A stretch of DNA of 19,017 nt from the NCBI GenBank assembly GCA_900544065.1, contig UQTR01000033.1, forward strand, positions 1-19,017, read 5' to 3'. Below, one piece after another: positions 1-7,408 of this stretch; the stretch's first letter is position 1; every line of letters begins with the position of its first letter. A model generated the notes under the pieces. That model was not told the origin of the DNA. It saw nothing but the letters and a program-made list of their open reading frames with translations, and searched no databases. The stretch is from an uncultured Collinsella sp. Lineage in GTDB: Bacteria > Actinomycetota > Coriobacteriia > Coriobacteriales > Coriobacteriaceae. Made by a program: the position numbers and the translations under genes.

Positions 1-62
1 CATAGCGGGTGGGTTGAAGCTGGCCGCTGCGCGCCCAGCAGACTAAAGTCTTGAAACCAGAA

Positions 63-86
63 ACGGCGCCGCTCTCGCGACGCCGT
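63..86 (-). terminator. Ancestral tRNA-Arg terminator left of attL
   Basis: Read on the minus strand, a 6-bp GC-rich stem (81-86 with 63-68) is followed by a T-rich stretch. It lies just beyond the left copy of the tRNA 3' half. I infer it was the original terminator of the tRNA-Arg gene, separated from its gene when the element inserted. The stem is short and the loop long, so this rests on position as much as on structure. Confidence 0.45.
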
Positions 87-94
87 CAAAATCT

Positions 95-141
95 TCTGGT
101 GCCCCCGGGCGGATTCGAACCGTCGACACCCGCTTTAGGAG
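95..141. repeat. attL: 47-bp direct repeat of the tRNA-Arg 3' half
   Basis: These 47 bases are identical to 9516-9562, which form the 3' half of the intact tRNA-Arg(CCT), from the anticodon region through the T arm and acceptor strand plus a few downstream bases. Identity stops at 94 and 142. This is the classic signature of a tyrosine integrase using a tRNA gene as attB. The 5' half of a tRNA is absent here, so this copy is a tRNA remnant and not a functional gene. Confidence 0.93.
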
Positions 142-163
142 GTCATGGTCATTTACCTTACCT

Positions 164-183
164 GGGCAAATGCAATTTTGCCC
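164..183. repeat. Small hairpin in AT-rich left arm
   Basis: A 7-bp perfect stem (164-170 with 177-183) with a 6-nt loop is followed by an alternating T/A run (184-195). It could act as a weak + strand terminator insulating the integrase from outside transcription, or as part of the recombination arm. The rest of 142-248 is AT-rich with no gene visible. Confidence 0.35.
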
Positions 184-248
184 TATTATATATATTCGCA
201 GGTAGATTAGCTGTTTTTGAGTTTCTGCTGGTTCTTATTAGAATTCTA

Positions 249-303
249 TTTCACCTCTTTTTCACCCCTAGCAGTTGCGTTTACGGCTTGCAGGGGTGAA
301 AAG
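249..303. promoter_or_regulatory. Left arm-type repeat cluster (putative integrase arm sites)
   Basis: Positions 249-269 hold two tandem TTTCACCYCT-type units separated by Ts. They match 9427-9447 at the other end of the element in 20 of 21 positions. A third copy lies inverted at 292-302 (GGGGTGAAAAG). Short repeats clustered near both att cores are typical of arm-type binding sites for tyrosine integrases. That function is inferred from position and symmetry; binding of replication protein or Xis is an alternative. Confidence 0.55.
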
Positions 304-304
304 T

Positions 305-359
305 TTACGTTAGGCTCGGGGCCGAGGCCCTCAAAGCCCCGGCCCCGAGCCTAACGTAA
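305..359. promoter_or_regulatory. 20-bp perfect inverted repeat in the integrase leader
   Basis: Bases 305-324 pair perfectly with 340-359, leaving a 15-nt loop that can add three more pairs. The arm is GC-rich in its inner half. It ends 8 bases before the GGAGG ribosome site of the integrase. There is no T-run after it on either strand, so it is not a standard terminator. It could be an attenuator or RBS-proximal hairpin that holds integrase expression low, or a protein-binding palindrome. Confidence 0.7.
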
Positions 360-377
360 TCCCCTTGGAGGACACTT

Positions 378-1676
378 TTGGAAACCAGAATCAAACCAAC
401 CGCAAAGGGAACATCTGAGCCCATCAAGGGAAAGCCCGGCTCATTCAAGATTTACTTCTCTCTTGGGAGAGACCCGAACTCCGGAAAGAACGGCAGCAAA
501 GTTAAGTATCTCAAAACACCCAAGAGGACCATCCATTGCAAGAGCAAGAACCCGAAGAACTGGCCTAGCGAAGTCGCAAACGCTCTCAACGAGTACCGCG
601 AGGAACTTGAGAGCTATGAACCATCTAGAGATGCTCCGAGCACCGTAGCGGCATATGCCGAATCCTTCCACGTGCTCCGAGAGAGCTCATTCGGCTCCCC
701 TCTCTCATATGAGCGAGAGGGATACGACGTGCGACACATACGCGAACTGTTCGAAGACGCGCCCCTAGCCGACCTGAGGCCCGACGATGTTAAACGCGCC
801 TACGCTGAGGCCCGTTCAAATGGAAGGTTCACCGACGCCGAGATCCGTCGCATTCACGTCAAGCTTAAGCAGGTCATGCAAGATGCCCTTGAGAACGAAC
901 TGATTGGCCGCAATCCTTGCATCGGCATAAAGCTGCCGAAACCGGACCTGCGAGCACGAAACTTTCTCCCTCCCGATGAGCTCCCAAGATTCACTGAGTG
1001 CTTGCTTTCCGAGCCGATGGGGCCCATGACCGTCTGCACCATGCTTATATTTCACCTCGGGCTGAGGAAAGGCGAGGCTTTAGGGCTCAGCTGGCTCGAT
1101 TACGACCCCGAAGCCATGGAGCTCCGAATCGTCCGGCAGTACACCAGCGACAAGACCTTGAGGCCCCCGAAATCGGAGATGAGCAGACGCATTCTCTCCA
1201 TAGACAAAGCTCTGGCCGAGTATTTAGACAAGTGGAAGACTATGCAGCGCGACATATTCAGACGTCGCGGGTTGGAACAAAAGGATACCGACCCCATCGT
1301 CCACGCATTCAGCGTTGGAAAGGATGCCGACGGTTTCCGCAGCATAAGCGTCACCAGACCAAGCGGGCACAACTACTCTCGATGGTTTAGGGACTTCTGC
1401 GTCGATAACGGCTATGGGACTTATAGCGATGTGACGAAGCAGTTCATGCGAGACGGCAAGCTTCATACGCGCGGCACTGGTTACTCAGGACTTGTTCCCC
1501 ATGGCCTCCGTCACACCGCCGCGACCGCTCTCGTGGCGAGCAACGTCGATTTAAAGACCGTTCAGGCGCGAATGGGCCATGCCTCCGCAAGCACAACGGC
1601 TAATTTCTACACCCATGCAATCAGGGCCAATGACCGAAACGCAGCAGAAGTCTTTGAATTGCTGTCATCTAAGTAA
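378..1676 (+). CDS. Tyrosine recombinase (integrase)
   Basis: A 432-aa site-specific tyrosine recombinase that would catalyse integration and excision of the element at the tRNA-Arg gene. The N-terminal part (about 1-80) looks like an arm-binding domain, about 85-185 like the SAM-like core-binding domain, and 200-425 like the catalytic domain. Visible catalytic residues are R230 (HLGLRKGEA), K265, H375 and R378 (HGLRHT), H401 (RMGH) and the nucleophile Y411 (FYTHA). The start is TTG at 378, supported by GGAGG at 367-371; no ATG lies near. It sits next to attL, as usual for an IME, behind a long leader hairpin. The full catalytic set suggests it is active. Family assignment is firm; the exact subfamily was not determined. 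Confidence 0.95.
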   Translation: METRIKPTAKGTSEPIKGKPGSFKIYFSLGRDPNSGKNGSKVKYLKTPKRTIHCKSKNPKNWPSEVANALNEYREELESYEPSRDAPSTVAAYAESFHVLRESSFGSPLSYEREGYDVRHIRELFEDAPLADLRPDDVKRAYAEARSNGRFTDAEIRRIHVKLKQVMQDALENELIGRNPCIGIKLPKPDLRARNFLPPDELPRFTECLLSEPMGPMTVCTMLIFHLGLRKGEALGLSWLDYDPEAMELRIVRQYTSDKTLRPPKSEMSRRILSIDKALAEYLDKWKTMQRDIFRRRGLEQKDTDPIVHAFSVGKDADGFRSISVTRPSGHNYSRWFRDFCVDNGYGTYSDVTKQFMRDGKLHTRGTGYSGLVPHGLRHTAATALVASNVDLKTVQARMGHASASTTANFYTHAIRANDRNAAEVFELLSSK

Positions 1677-1788
1677 TGGCTAGTTTACCTCGATGTTCAC
1701 TATCTCTTCATACGGTGGGCTACTACTAGGGCTACATGCGCCGTCTGATGGTATGATGATTGCAGACAAACGATTGGAGGTGAATAAA

Positions 1789-2517
1789 ATGGTCTATAAG
1801 AAGAAGGCCGAGAAGCGTATCCGCATACCCGAAAACCTCAAGACCCCCTTCTCACAGATGGTCTCCGACGAGGCTTACCTTCGAGCGACCGATGAGTCAA
1901 AAGCCATTATCGGCCTTGTCTTTGACGAGGTGCTTCCCTCCCCGGCATTTCCGAGGGACAGGATGCTCGACGTCTACAGCGGTAGTGGTCTGTTTGCGAG
2001 CGTCTCGGACGTTCTGCGTTCGAACGTCACTGGCGCGACGGGAACCGTCGCCCACGGCGGCTATAAGCCCATTGTCGAGTTCGGTTTCGAGCTAATCCAC
2101 GAGAGGCGTTGTGAGACCGCGCTCTTTACCAGCGCGATGGACATGCCGCACCTTCGCCGCTGCTTTGATTCCGTCATTGACTTTATGGAGCACAAGGTTC
2201 CGCGCGATCCCTCAGACCCCTTTGTCGATTACGAGACCGACAGGGCGGTGAAGTACGGCCGCGCCCTGATGGACGAGGCGTCCACCAACTATAACCGCGC
2301 CCCCGTTGTGGCGCTCGTGCGCTTCGCCATCGAATATTTTGACGAAATCGGCCAGCTGAACGCGACATGCGCCTATCTCGCCGACGCCTTCTCCGCGCTC
2401 GAAGAGAGCGTCACGACCTCTGCCGCAGACTGCGGCAACCAGCACGTACTCCCGGATACCCCGGAGTTGCGTCGCAAATGGAGCAGTCTTCTTGAAGAGG
2501 TTTGTTCCGACTGGTAA
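1789..2517 (+). CDS. Unrecognised 242-aa element protein
   Basis: I do not recognise this protein. I chose ATG 1789 because TTGGAGGTG at 1774-1782 is a strong ribosome site; the frame is open further upstream to 1693 but without a good RBS. The N-terminus is basic (MVYKKKAEKRIRIPENLK), and the rest is acidic and probably mostly helical, with no signal peptide, membrane segment or cysteine cluster. It lies between integrase and the Xis-like gene on the same strand, 112 nt after the integrase. The basic start followed by an acidic body could suit a DNA- or protein-binding accessory factor of recombination or replication, but that is a guess. Confidence 0.75.
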   Translation: MVYKKKAEKRIRIPENLKTPFSQMVSDEAYLRATDESKAIIGLVFDEVLPSPAFPRDRMLDVYSGSGLFASVSDVLRSNVTGATGTVAHGGYKPIVEFGFELIHERRCETALFTSAMDMPHLRRCFDSVIDFMEHKVPRDPSDPFVDYETDRAVKYGRALMDEASTNYNRAPVVALVRFAIEYFDEIGQLNATCAYLADAFSALEESVTTSAADCGNQHVLPDTPELRRKWSSLLEEVCSDW

Positions 2518-2531
2518 TAAAAAACGGCACC

Positions 2532-2572
2532 CGGCTCCCCTCTCTTAGTCGCCAAACATCAAAGAGGAGCCG
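2532..2572. repeat. Intergenic hairpin between the 242-aa gene and the Xis-like gene
   Basis: CGGCTC at 2532-2537 pairs with GAGCCG at 2567-2572, and CTCTT at 2542-2546 with AAGAG at 2562-2566. This forms an interrupted stem around a 15-nt loop. No T-run follows on the + strand, so a true terminator is unlikely. It may partly attenuate or protect the downstream rep-mob transcript. Confidence 0.4.
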
Positions 2573-2596
2573 AGCGCCCACATAGAGGAGTTTATC

Positions 2597-2839
2597 ATGC
2601 ATCTTGCAGATGACCCCAAGGTTGACGCCATTTCCGCAGGCATCGACCTTCGCCACACCGGCACCAAGCGTATCTTGAGCCGTCTCGACGTTCAGATTCT
2701 CACCGGCATTGGCCAGTCAAGTGCCATCCGGCTCATGAGGTCGACTCATCATTGCTTCCGCATCGCCAACCAGTATTTTGTCATGGAAGAAGACCTCATC
2801 GCCTATTTCAGGACTTTGGCTGAGGAGGCGAGCGAGTAA
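2597..2839 (+). CDS. Small HTH protein, Xis-like or replication accessory
   Basis: An 80-aa protein whose central part (about 29-72) reads like a compact winged HTH as in excisionases: a helix pair around LTGIGQSSAIRLMR, a strand with FRIANQYFVMEEDLIAYF, and a final helix. Proteins of this size between int and rep in actinobacterial elements are often Xis-like, directing excision by bending attL and attR; the same fold is also used by replication accessory proteins. The start at ATG 2597 has AGAGGAG at 2584-2590. The stop overlaps the next start (TAATG), so it is translationally coupled to the DnaB-like ATPase, which favours a shared replication or excision role. Confidence 0.6.
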   Translation: MHLADDPKVDAISAGIDLRHTGTKRILSRLDVQILTGIGQSSAIRLMRSTHHCFRIANQYFVMEEDLIAYFRTLAEEASE

Positions 2840-3735
2840 TGCAGCGCCCGACCCCCAGCCCTCTCGTTTTCGAGTCTGATAAGCTCGACGAGCATCTGAG
2901 CGACCTTAAAGGTGACCAACCCGTCGCCCACTTTGGCCTCAAGGCCCTCAACGACATCCTCGGCGGCGTTTACCCTGGGCTGAATTACGCCATCGGTACC
3001 GCACCCGGCAAAGGCAAGACGACCTTGGTATTGCAGGAGGCCGACAAGCTCGCGGGCGACGGACACCCGGTCGTCTACGTCTCCGCCGAGCTCCCCGCGC
3101 ACAAGCTCTTGGAGAAAAGCCTTACGCGGCTCAGCGGCACCGAGCTTGCCCTCTCTGAGGTCGCGAGCACAGCAGCAGCAGACCATCCTAAGCACGGAAT
3201 CTTCGAAACCGCGCTCGGCATGTACCGCAAGCGTATCGCCCCCAACCTTTGCATCACCGGTCCGCTGAACACCGTCGAGCTCTCGAACCTCGTCGGCCTG
3301 GTGGCACGCGAGCGCAACGAGCCCCCTATCGTCTTCGTGGATTATCTGCAGCTCCTGGCCTGCGGCACCACGGCAGACCAGCAGTTCATCGACGAGCGCC
3401 TGGCAATCACCGCATGCATAAAGGGTTTGCGCGAAATTTCGAACCTCTATGGCTCGCCCGTCATCGCCCTGAGCTCGACCACGCGCAAGTCCTATGAGTC
3501 TGGGAAGTCGACCAAGCCAAACCTCGGCATGTTCGGCGGCTCCTCCGCCGTCGAATACGGCTTCGACTCCGTGCTCTACCTCGCCGACGACAACGGTAAG
3601 CCCAGCTTTCCCTATGAGCCTCCCGCAAGCGGAACTCCGCTCAAGCTCATTGCCCTCAAGAACCGTTACGGAATGTTGGCCGAGGCGCGGCTCGATTTCG
3701 ACGGGGCCCATGCCACCTTCCTCGATAGGGATTAG
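2839..3735 (+). CDS. DnaB/RepA-type hexameric helicase-like ATPase
   Basis: A 298-aa protein matching the C-terminal RecA-like core of DnaB helicases, without the DnaB N-terminal primase-interacting domain. Seen in order: Walker A GTAPGKGKTT (53-62), a conserved E84 region (VSAELPAHKLLEKSLTRLSG), Walker B IVFVDYLQLL (164-173), a GGSSAVEYGFDSVLYL motif (233-248) like the DnaB arginine-finger region, and KNRYG (274-278). Plasmid RepA helicases of this type unwind DNA at an origin. Here it probably supports replication of the excised circle or processing of the transferred strand. It overlaps the previous gene by one base, and the mobC-like gene starts 3 nt after its stop. Confidence 0.85.
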   Translation: MQRPTPSPLVFESDKLDEHLSDLKGDQPVAHFGLKALNDILGGVYPGLNYAIGTAPGKGKTTLVLQEADKLAGDGHPVVYVSAELPAHKLLEKSLTRLSGTELALSEVASTAAADHPKHGIFETALGMYRKRIAPNLCITGPLNTVELSNLVGLVARERNEPPIVFVDYLQLLACGTTADQQFIDERLAITACIKGLREISNLYGSPVIALSSTTRKSYESGKSTKPNLGMFGGSSAVEYGFDSVLYLADDNGKPSFPYEPPASGTPLKLIALKNRYGMLAEARLDFDGAHATFLDRD

Positions 3736-3738
3736 GCG

Positions 3739-4089
3739 ATGCGCGGCAATAGCAGGACCGCGCATATAAACGTCAGGATGACCGATGGGGAGCGGGCCGC
3801 AATCGTGGCCCGCTCCTCCTCTTTCGGCATGCCCCCATCGACGTTCATGCGCGAGGCCGCGCTCAATATCGGAGAGAAACCGGTCAAGGTCGCAGACGAG
3901 GCGACCCTCCGGCAGATGCTCACCGAGACGAAGCGCCAGGGCAACAACCTTAACCAGGCCGTCAGGTCCGTCAATAAATACGGGGTCGATGGACAGACGG
4001 CGCATCAGCTCTCGGAGGCCGTAAGCCTCATAGCCCGCACGGCCTCGCAACTCTCGGACCTCCTGTCAAAAACAAAGGAACAACCATGA
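3739..4089 (+). CDS. mobC: MobC-like relaxosome accessory protein
   Basis: A 116-aa protein with an N-terminal ribbon-helix-helix-like segment (about 7-45, INVRMTDGERAAIVARSSSF) followed by the MobC hallmark ETKRQGNNLNQAVRSVN at about 64-80. MobC proteins bind oriT, open the strand around nic and help the relaxase load. The gene is 3 nt downstream of the ATPase gene, and its stop overlaps the start of the coupling-protein gene (ATGA). This places it inside one rep-mob operon and supports the mobilization role. The symbol reflects family resemblance; no named orthologue is implied. Confidence 0.85.
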   Translation: MRGNSRTAHINVRMTDGERAAIVARSSSFGMPPSTFMREAALNIGEKPVKVADEATLRQMLTETKRQGNNLNQAVRSVNKYGVDGQTAHQLSEAVSLIARTASQLSDLLSKTKEQP

Positions 4090-6002
4090 AGACAAAGATG
4101 CTGACGGCGCTCGTCGCCTCAATCGTCCTCGCCGCGCTCGCCTGCCCGGCGCTCGCCTCCCCCATAGACCGCCTCGTCGCAGGGCTCCCGCTCGACGTAT
4201 CGTCCCTTCCCTCGGCGCTCGACGCGGCCACGGTTCTCGGCTGGTGGCTCTCGGGCTCCTTCACCGCCTGCCCGGCGGGCACCGCCCTCACCCTCCTCCT
4301 CTCGCTCTGTGCATGCACGCTCATCGCCTACTCAAGCGCCCCCAACGCGAGGGCCGAGGACGGCGGCGTGCTCGGGGACGCGCACGTGAAGACGGGCCGG
4401 GAGGTCGTGAGGGGCTCCATCACATGGGACGGCTCGACCAACCCCTCGTCGCGCGGGTTCGTCTACGGGTTCACCAAGCGGCGCGGCAAGCCCTGCTATC
4501 TCTTCGAGCCCAAGAAGATGGTTTTCGTTTCCGGGGCCACTGGGTCAGGCAAGAGCCGCTTCCTCTACCTTCCCTCTATCGATTTGCTCTCGTACGGCGA
4601 CGGCTCAAACGGCTCCGAACCCGCGACCCTCGTCGTCTCCGACGTGAAGAACGAGCTCGTAGAGCTCACGGGCGACGAGCTGACCCGTCGCGGCTACCGC
4701 GTCCTCCTACTCGACACGCAGCATCCCTATCGTGGCCAGAGGTTCAACCCGCTCAGGCAGGTGCTCGATCTCCACGCCGAGGGCCGGAACCAGGAGGCCG
4801 AGCAGGCGGCGGACGCCATCGCTGAGCTCGTGGTACAGGACGACGAGAAGGGCAAGGGCTCGCACTGGACCGCGTCCGCGCGGGGGCTCCTGTCCGCCCT
4901 CGTCCTGCTGGTCTCCATGTCCGACGAGTGCCCCGAGGAGTCCAAGCACCTAGCGACCGTCTGCGAGGTGTTGGACCGTGGCACCGAGGCCGAGGGCGAC
5001 GACCCGGCCGAACCGTTGAAGTCCGTCTTCCGCGCCCTGCCGAGCGGGCACCCCGCGAAGAACAGGGCCTCGCAGTTCGTCTCCTCGGGCGGCAACGAGC
5101 TCAGGAGCATCCTCTCGACGCTCAAGGTGGCACTCCGCCCGTTCTCGTCAGCCCCGGTCGCGTGGATGACGTCCGGGTCCGACATCGACCCGCGTTCGAT
5201 CCTTGAGAACAAGAGCGCCGTGTTCCTCCACGTGCTCGACGAGGGCTCGCCCTACAACTGCATAGCGGCGATATTCCTCTCGCAGCTCTGGGCATCCGTC
5301 CAGGCCGCCGCCGACTCCAACGGCGGCAGGCTCCCCCGCCCCGTGCAGATACTCGGCGACGAGTGGGGCAACCTCCCCCGCGTCGAGTGCCTGCCCGCCC
5401 TCCTTTCGCTTGGAAGGGCGTTCCAGATTTACTGGACGGGGGCAACGCAAGATATATCCCAGCTTAATAAATATGGTGAGCGAGACGGGCGCAGGAAAAT
5501 TCTCGCGAACTGCAGCGTCAAGGTCGCCATGAAGCTCGCTGAGGAGGAGGACCGCCGGTACTTCACCGAGCTCATAGGAAAGACCACCCGCCACACGCGG
5601 GGCACGAGCAGCAGCTCGGCGGCGTCGGGCTCGTCGGCCTCGACCTCCTACAGCGAGAGCGCCGACGACGTGGTGCACGCATGGGAGTGGCGCGACATGG
5701 CCCCGGACCGGGACGGGATAGTCGTCGTGAAGCACGCGGACAACGGAATGCCCGCCGAGCGAGCCGGGGTCTTCCGCTCACCCGTCGCCGATTGCACCAA
5801 GACGCCCACGAAGGAGCACTTCGACCTCGGGACTCCGGAGCACGAGGCGGAGAAGCGCCGTGCCTATCAAAAGCAACTGGACGAGGCCGCTGCCGAGAAG
5901 ATGGGAGAACGCGTCGGCCTCTGGTGCCCCAAGTGGCCCGAGCCGAAGAAGAAAGCCGAGATCCAGCCGACCGGCAAATTCAGCGGCCTTTCGCTCGACT
6001 AG
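4086..6002 (+). CDS. VirD4/TraG-type coupling protein (T4CP)
   Basis: A 638-aa inner-membrane ATPase that links a relaxosome to a type IV secretion channel. The N-terminus holds two hydrophobic segments (about 6-25 and 63-84), then a cytoplasmic ATPase domain with Walker A GATGSGKS (150-157) and Walker B ILGDEWGNLP (422-431, acidic pair D425/E426). A Ser/Ala-rich low-complexity stretch follows after about 500 (SSSSAASGSSASTS). The length is normal for VirD4/TcpA-like proteins. The gene overlaps mobC by 4 bases (ATGA). Since no other T4SS genes are present, it presumably docks with a helper element's channel. Carrying its own T4CP but no channel is a known though less common IME design. Confidence 0.92.
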   Translation: MKTKMLTALVASIVLAALACPALASPIDRLVAGLPLDVSSLPSALDAATVLGWWLSGSFTACPAGTALTLLLSLCACTLIAYSSAPNARAEDGGVLGDAHVKTGREVVRGSITWDGSTNPSSRGFVYGFTKRRGKPCYLFEPKKMVFVSGATGSGKSRFLYLPSIDLLSYGDGSNGSEPATLVVSDVKNELVELTGDELTRRGYRVLLLDTQHPYRGQRFNPLRQVLDLHAEGRNQEAEQAADAIAELVVQDDEKGKGSHWTASARGLLSALVLLVSMSDECPEESKHLATVCEVLDRGTEAEGDDPAEPLKSVFRALPSGHPAKNRASQFVSSGGNELRSILSTLKVALRPFSSAPVAWMTSGSDIDPRSILENKSAVFLHVLDEGSPYNCIAAIFLSQLWASVQAAADSNGGRLPRPVQILGDEWGNLPRVECLPALLSLGRAFQIYWTGATQDISQLNKYGERDGRRKILANCSVKVAMKLAEEEDRRYFTELIGKTTRHTRGTSSSSAASGSSASTSYSESADDVVHAWEWRDMAPDRDGIVVVKHADNGMPAERAGVFRSPVADCTKTPTKEHFDLGTPEHEAEKRRAYQKQLDEAAAEKMGERVGLWCPKWPEPKKKAEIQPTGKFSGLSLD

Positions 6003-6011
6003 GGAGGACCC

Positions 6012-6950
6012 ATGACAGCGATTAAACAGACAAGCGTGTGCAGCGAGAAGCACCTCTCCCGCCTCAAGGACTATCTCTCATGGGACAGGGACAAAGCTCT
6101 CGCGCACGACACGCAGAACATCATCAGTGAAGAGCGCTGGTTCCAAGAGATGGCAGACACGAGGAAGGCCATGGGGCATGACAAGCCGGGGAAGGCGGGG
6201 GCGAAGTGCACCTACATGCAGCATCAGATACTTGGTTTCCTCCCCGACGAGTGCGACCTCAACGGCGGGAAGATGACGCCGGAGATGTGCATGCGATACG
6301 CACGCGACTACGTGGCCGAGCGCTATCCGAACCAAGAGGTCGTCATAGTTCTGCATCGCGAGCGCTGCCGCTCCGACGACACCGACCGCTATGCCGTGCA
6401 CCTCGGCATCAACCGCAGCGACCTTGAGACGGGCAGGAGGCTCGACGAGGGCCCCGCACGCAAAGCCGCTGCCGCACGCGTGAAAACCGTTCGCACCTTG
6501 GACGAAAGGTATGGGCTCAAGCAGCTTGAGCGCGGCAAGGCCAACTCGCGCGTCCACGCGAGACAGCCGGGCAGGGAGGAACGCGACATGGCCCGCAAGG
6601 GGCAAGCCGAGCGCTCCGAGAACGCCCGCGTCCGCGTGGCGGTCGCCCGTCGCGTCGAGGAGGTCGGACGAGTGAGGGACTGCCCCGACCGCATGTCCGA
6701 GCTCGACCGGCGGCTCAGGCGAGACGGCATCGAGCTCGCGAGGTCGAAGGGCGGGAGCCTCCAGTACCGCTTCTTCTCGAAGGCCCTCGGGGCCGTGCGG
6801 AAAGTCAACGGCGGCAGGCTCGGCTTCGCGGTCGACCGCTCAACCGGCCTCGTCGTCCGCTTCACGCTGCGCGGGATCGCGACGGCGATGAGGGCGTTCT
6901 GGGAACTTGAGCGCAAGTCGTGGGAGAACCAGAACGGGCGAGGGGACTGA
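6012..6950 (+). CDS. Small MOBP-like relaxase
   Basis: A 312-aa protein resembling relaxase/mobilization nucleases. A possible nucleophile is Y21 in RLKDYLSWDRDKAL. A motif II-like stretch is YMQHQILGFLPDE (68-80), and motif III is H115-x-E117, then YAVHLGIN (127-134) with H130 and N134. This corresponds to the HxDxxHxHxxxN arrangement of MOBP enzymes but lacks the full three-histidine set. The C-terminus (about 195-312) is basic and helical without a clear helicase or primase domain. The start at 6012 has GGGAGG at 6002-6007, 9 nt after the T4CP stop. It would nick oriT and lead the strand through the T4CP. The assignment is moderately firm; the catalytic tyrosine is inferred. Confidence 0.78.
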   Translation: MTAIKQTSVCSEKHLSRLKDYLSWDRDKALAHDTQNIISEERWFQEMADTRKAMGHDKPGKAGAKCTYMQHQILGFLPDECDLNGGKMTPEMCMRYARDYVAERYPNQEVVIVLHRERCRSDDTDRYAVHLGINRSDLETGRRLDEGPARKAAAARVKTVRTLDERYGLKQLERGKANSRVHARQPGREERDMARKGQAERSENARVRVAVARRVEEVGRVRDCPDRMSELDRRLRRDGIELARSKGGSLQYRFFSKALGAVRKVNGGRLGFAVDRSTGLVVRFTLRGIATAMRAFWELERKSWENQNGRGD

Positions 6951-6958
6951 GCGCTTGG

Positions 6959-6991
6959 GCCGGGACGCAACAAGCGTCCCGGCTTATTATT
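6959..6991 (+). terminator. Terminator of the rep-mob operon
   Basis: A perfect 10-bp GC-rich stem (6959-6968 with 6974-6983) with a 5-nt loop is followed by TTATTATT. It lies 9 nt after the relaxase stop. It has a U-rich tail only on the + strand. Confidence 0.85.
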
Positions 6992-7405
6992 GGCGGGAGC
7001 GACTTCGGAGCGGTTCGCCCTCCGCCGCAGGCGGCAAGATGATTCCGTGCAACGGAATCCATATCTTGCCTGCACGGAGCGAGCCGGTTGCCGAGGCAAC
7101 GCGAGCCCGGGCAGGTGAGCGCCGGTTGAGCCGACGCCGAGGAGACGCGACCCATGGGGAGCGTCGCACGACGGTGCTCGGCGACCCGGCGCGAGAGGCC
7201 CCGTCCGGCGAACGGCGGAGCGATGGCGACCTCTGGAAGCCATCGAGCGCAGCCGTTCGGCGGGCGGGGCCGGTGTGAGCGGAGGCGGACGGAAACGCGA
7301 TCCTTGGGAGCGTTGCAGGAAGCCGTAGCGAGAGCGACGCCACGCGTCGCGGGGGTCCCGCTTATGGGCGGGACCCATCGGCCGCAAGGCCGATCGATGA
7401 ACATT
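6992..7405 (+). ncRNA. Candidate large structured RNA (or structured oriT region)
   Basis: About 410 nt of GC-rich sequence between two terminators, with no ORF that has a ribosome site and plausible protein. It is packed with perfect helices: 7022-7026/7030-7034; 7033-7040/7063-7070 stacked on 7041-7048/7052-7059; 7087-7091/7096-7100; 7147-7151/7163-7167; 7170-7174/7201-7205; 7209-7216/7252-7259 enclosing 7221-7227/7239-7245; 7353-7361/7368-7376; and 7377-7383/7388-7394 closed by a GCAA tetraloop. GAGCG occurs ten times on this strand. The + strand is favoured because the closing terminator works in that direction. No known Rfam family is recognised. A promoter was not found, so read-through from the mob operon is possible. 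Confidence 0.55.
7033..7070. other. Extended hairpin with nic-like sequence (oriT candidate)
   Basis: GGCAAGAT (7033-7040) pairs with ATCTTGCC (7063-7070), and GATTCCGT (7041-7048) with ACGGAATC (7052-7059), leaving a 3-nt loop and a 3-nt bulge. The 3' arm contains TATCTTGCC (7062-7070), one mismatch from the TATCCTG nick consensus known for MOBP (IncP-type) oriTs. It lies about 80 nt downstream of the relaxase gene. The oriT role is an inference. Confidence 0.35.
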
Positions 7406-7408
7406 AAG

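Noticed and set aside
51..299. 82-codon + strand frame across the left att site
   Set aside because: It translates the tRNA remnant and arm repeats, has no RBS, and its start of the PPGGFEPSTP type is a known tRNA-derived artefact.
2803..4050. 415-codon minus-strand frame
   Set aside because: Antisense to the DnaB-like and mobC genes, which have clear motifs, RBSs and coupling; typical mirror frame in GC-rich DNA.
6992..7405. Group II intron, retron or CRISPR array as explanation of the structured region
   Set aside because: No GTGYG start or domain V motif, no reverse transcriptase gene, and no regularly spaced identical repeats with unique spacers.
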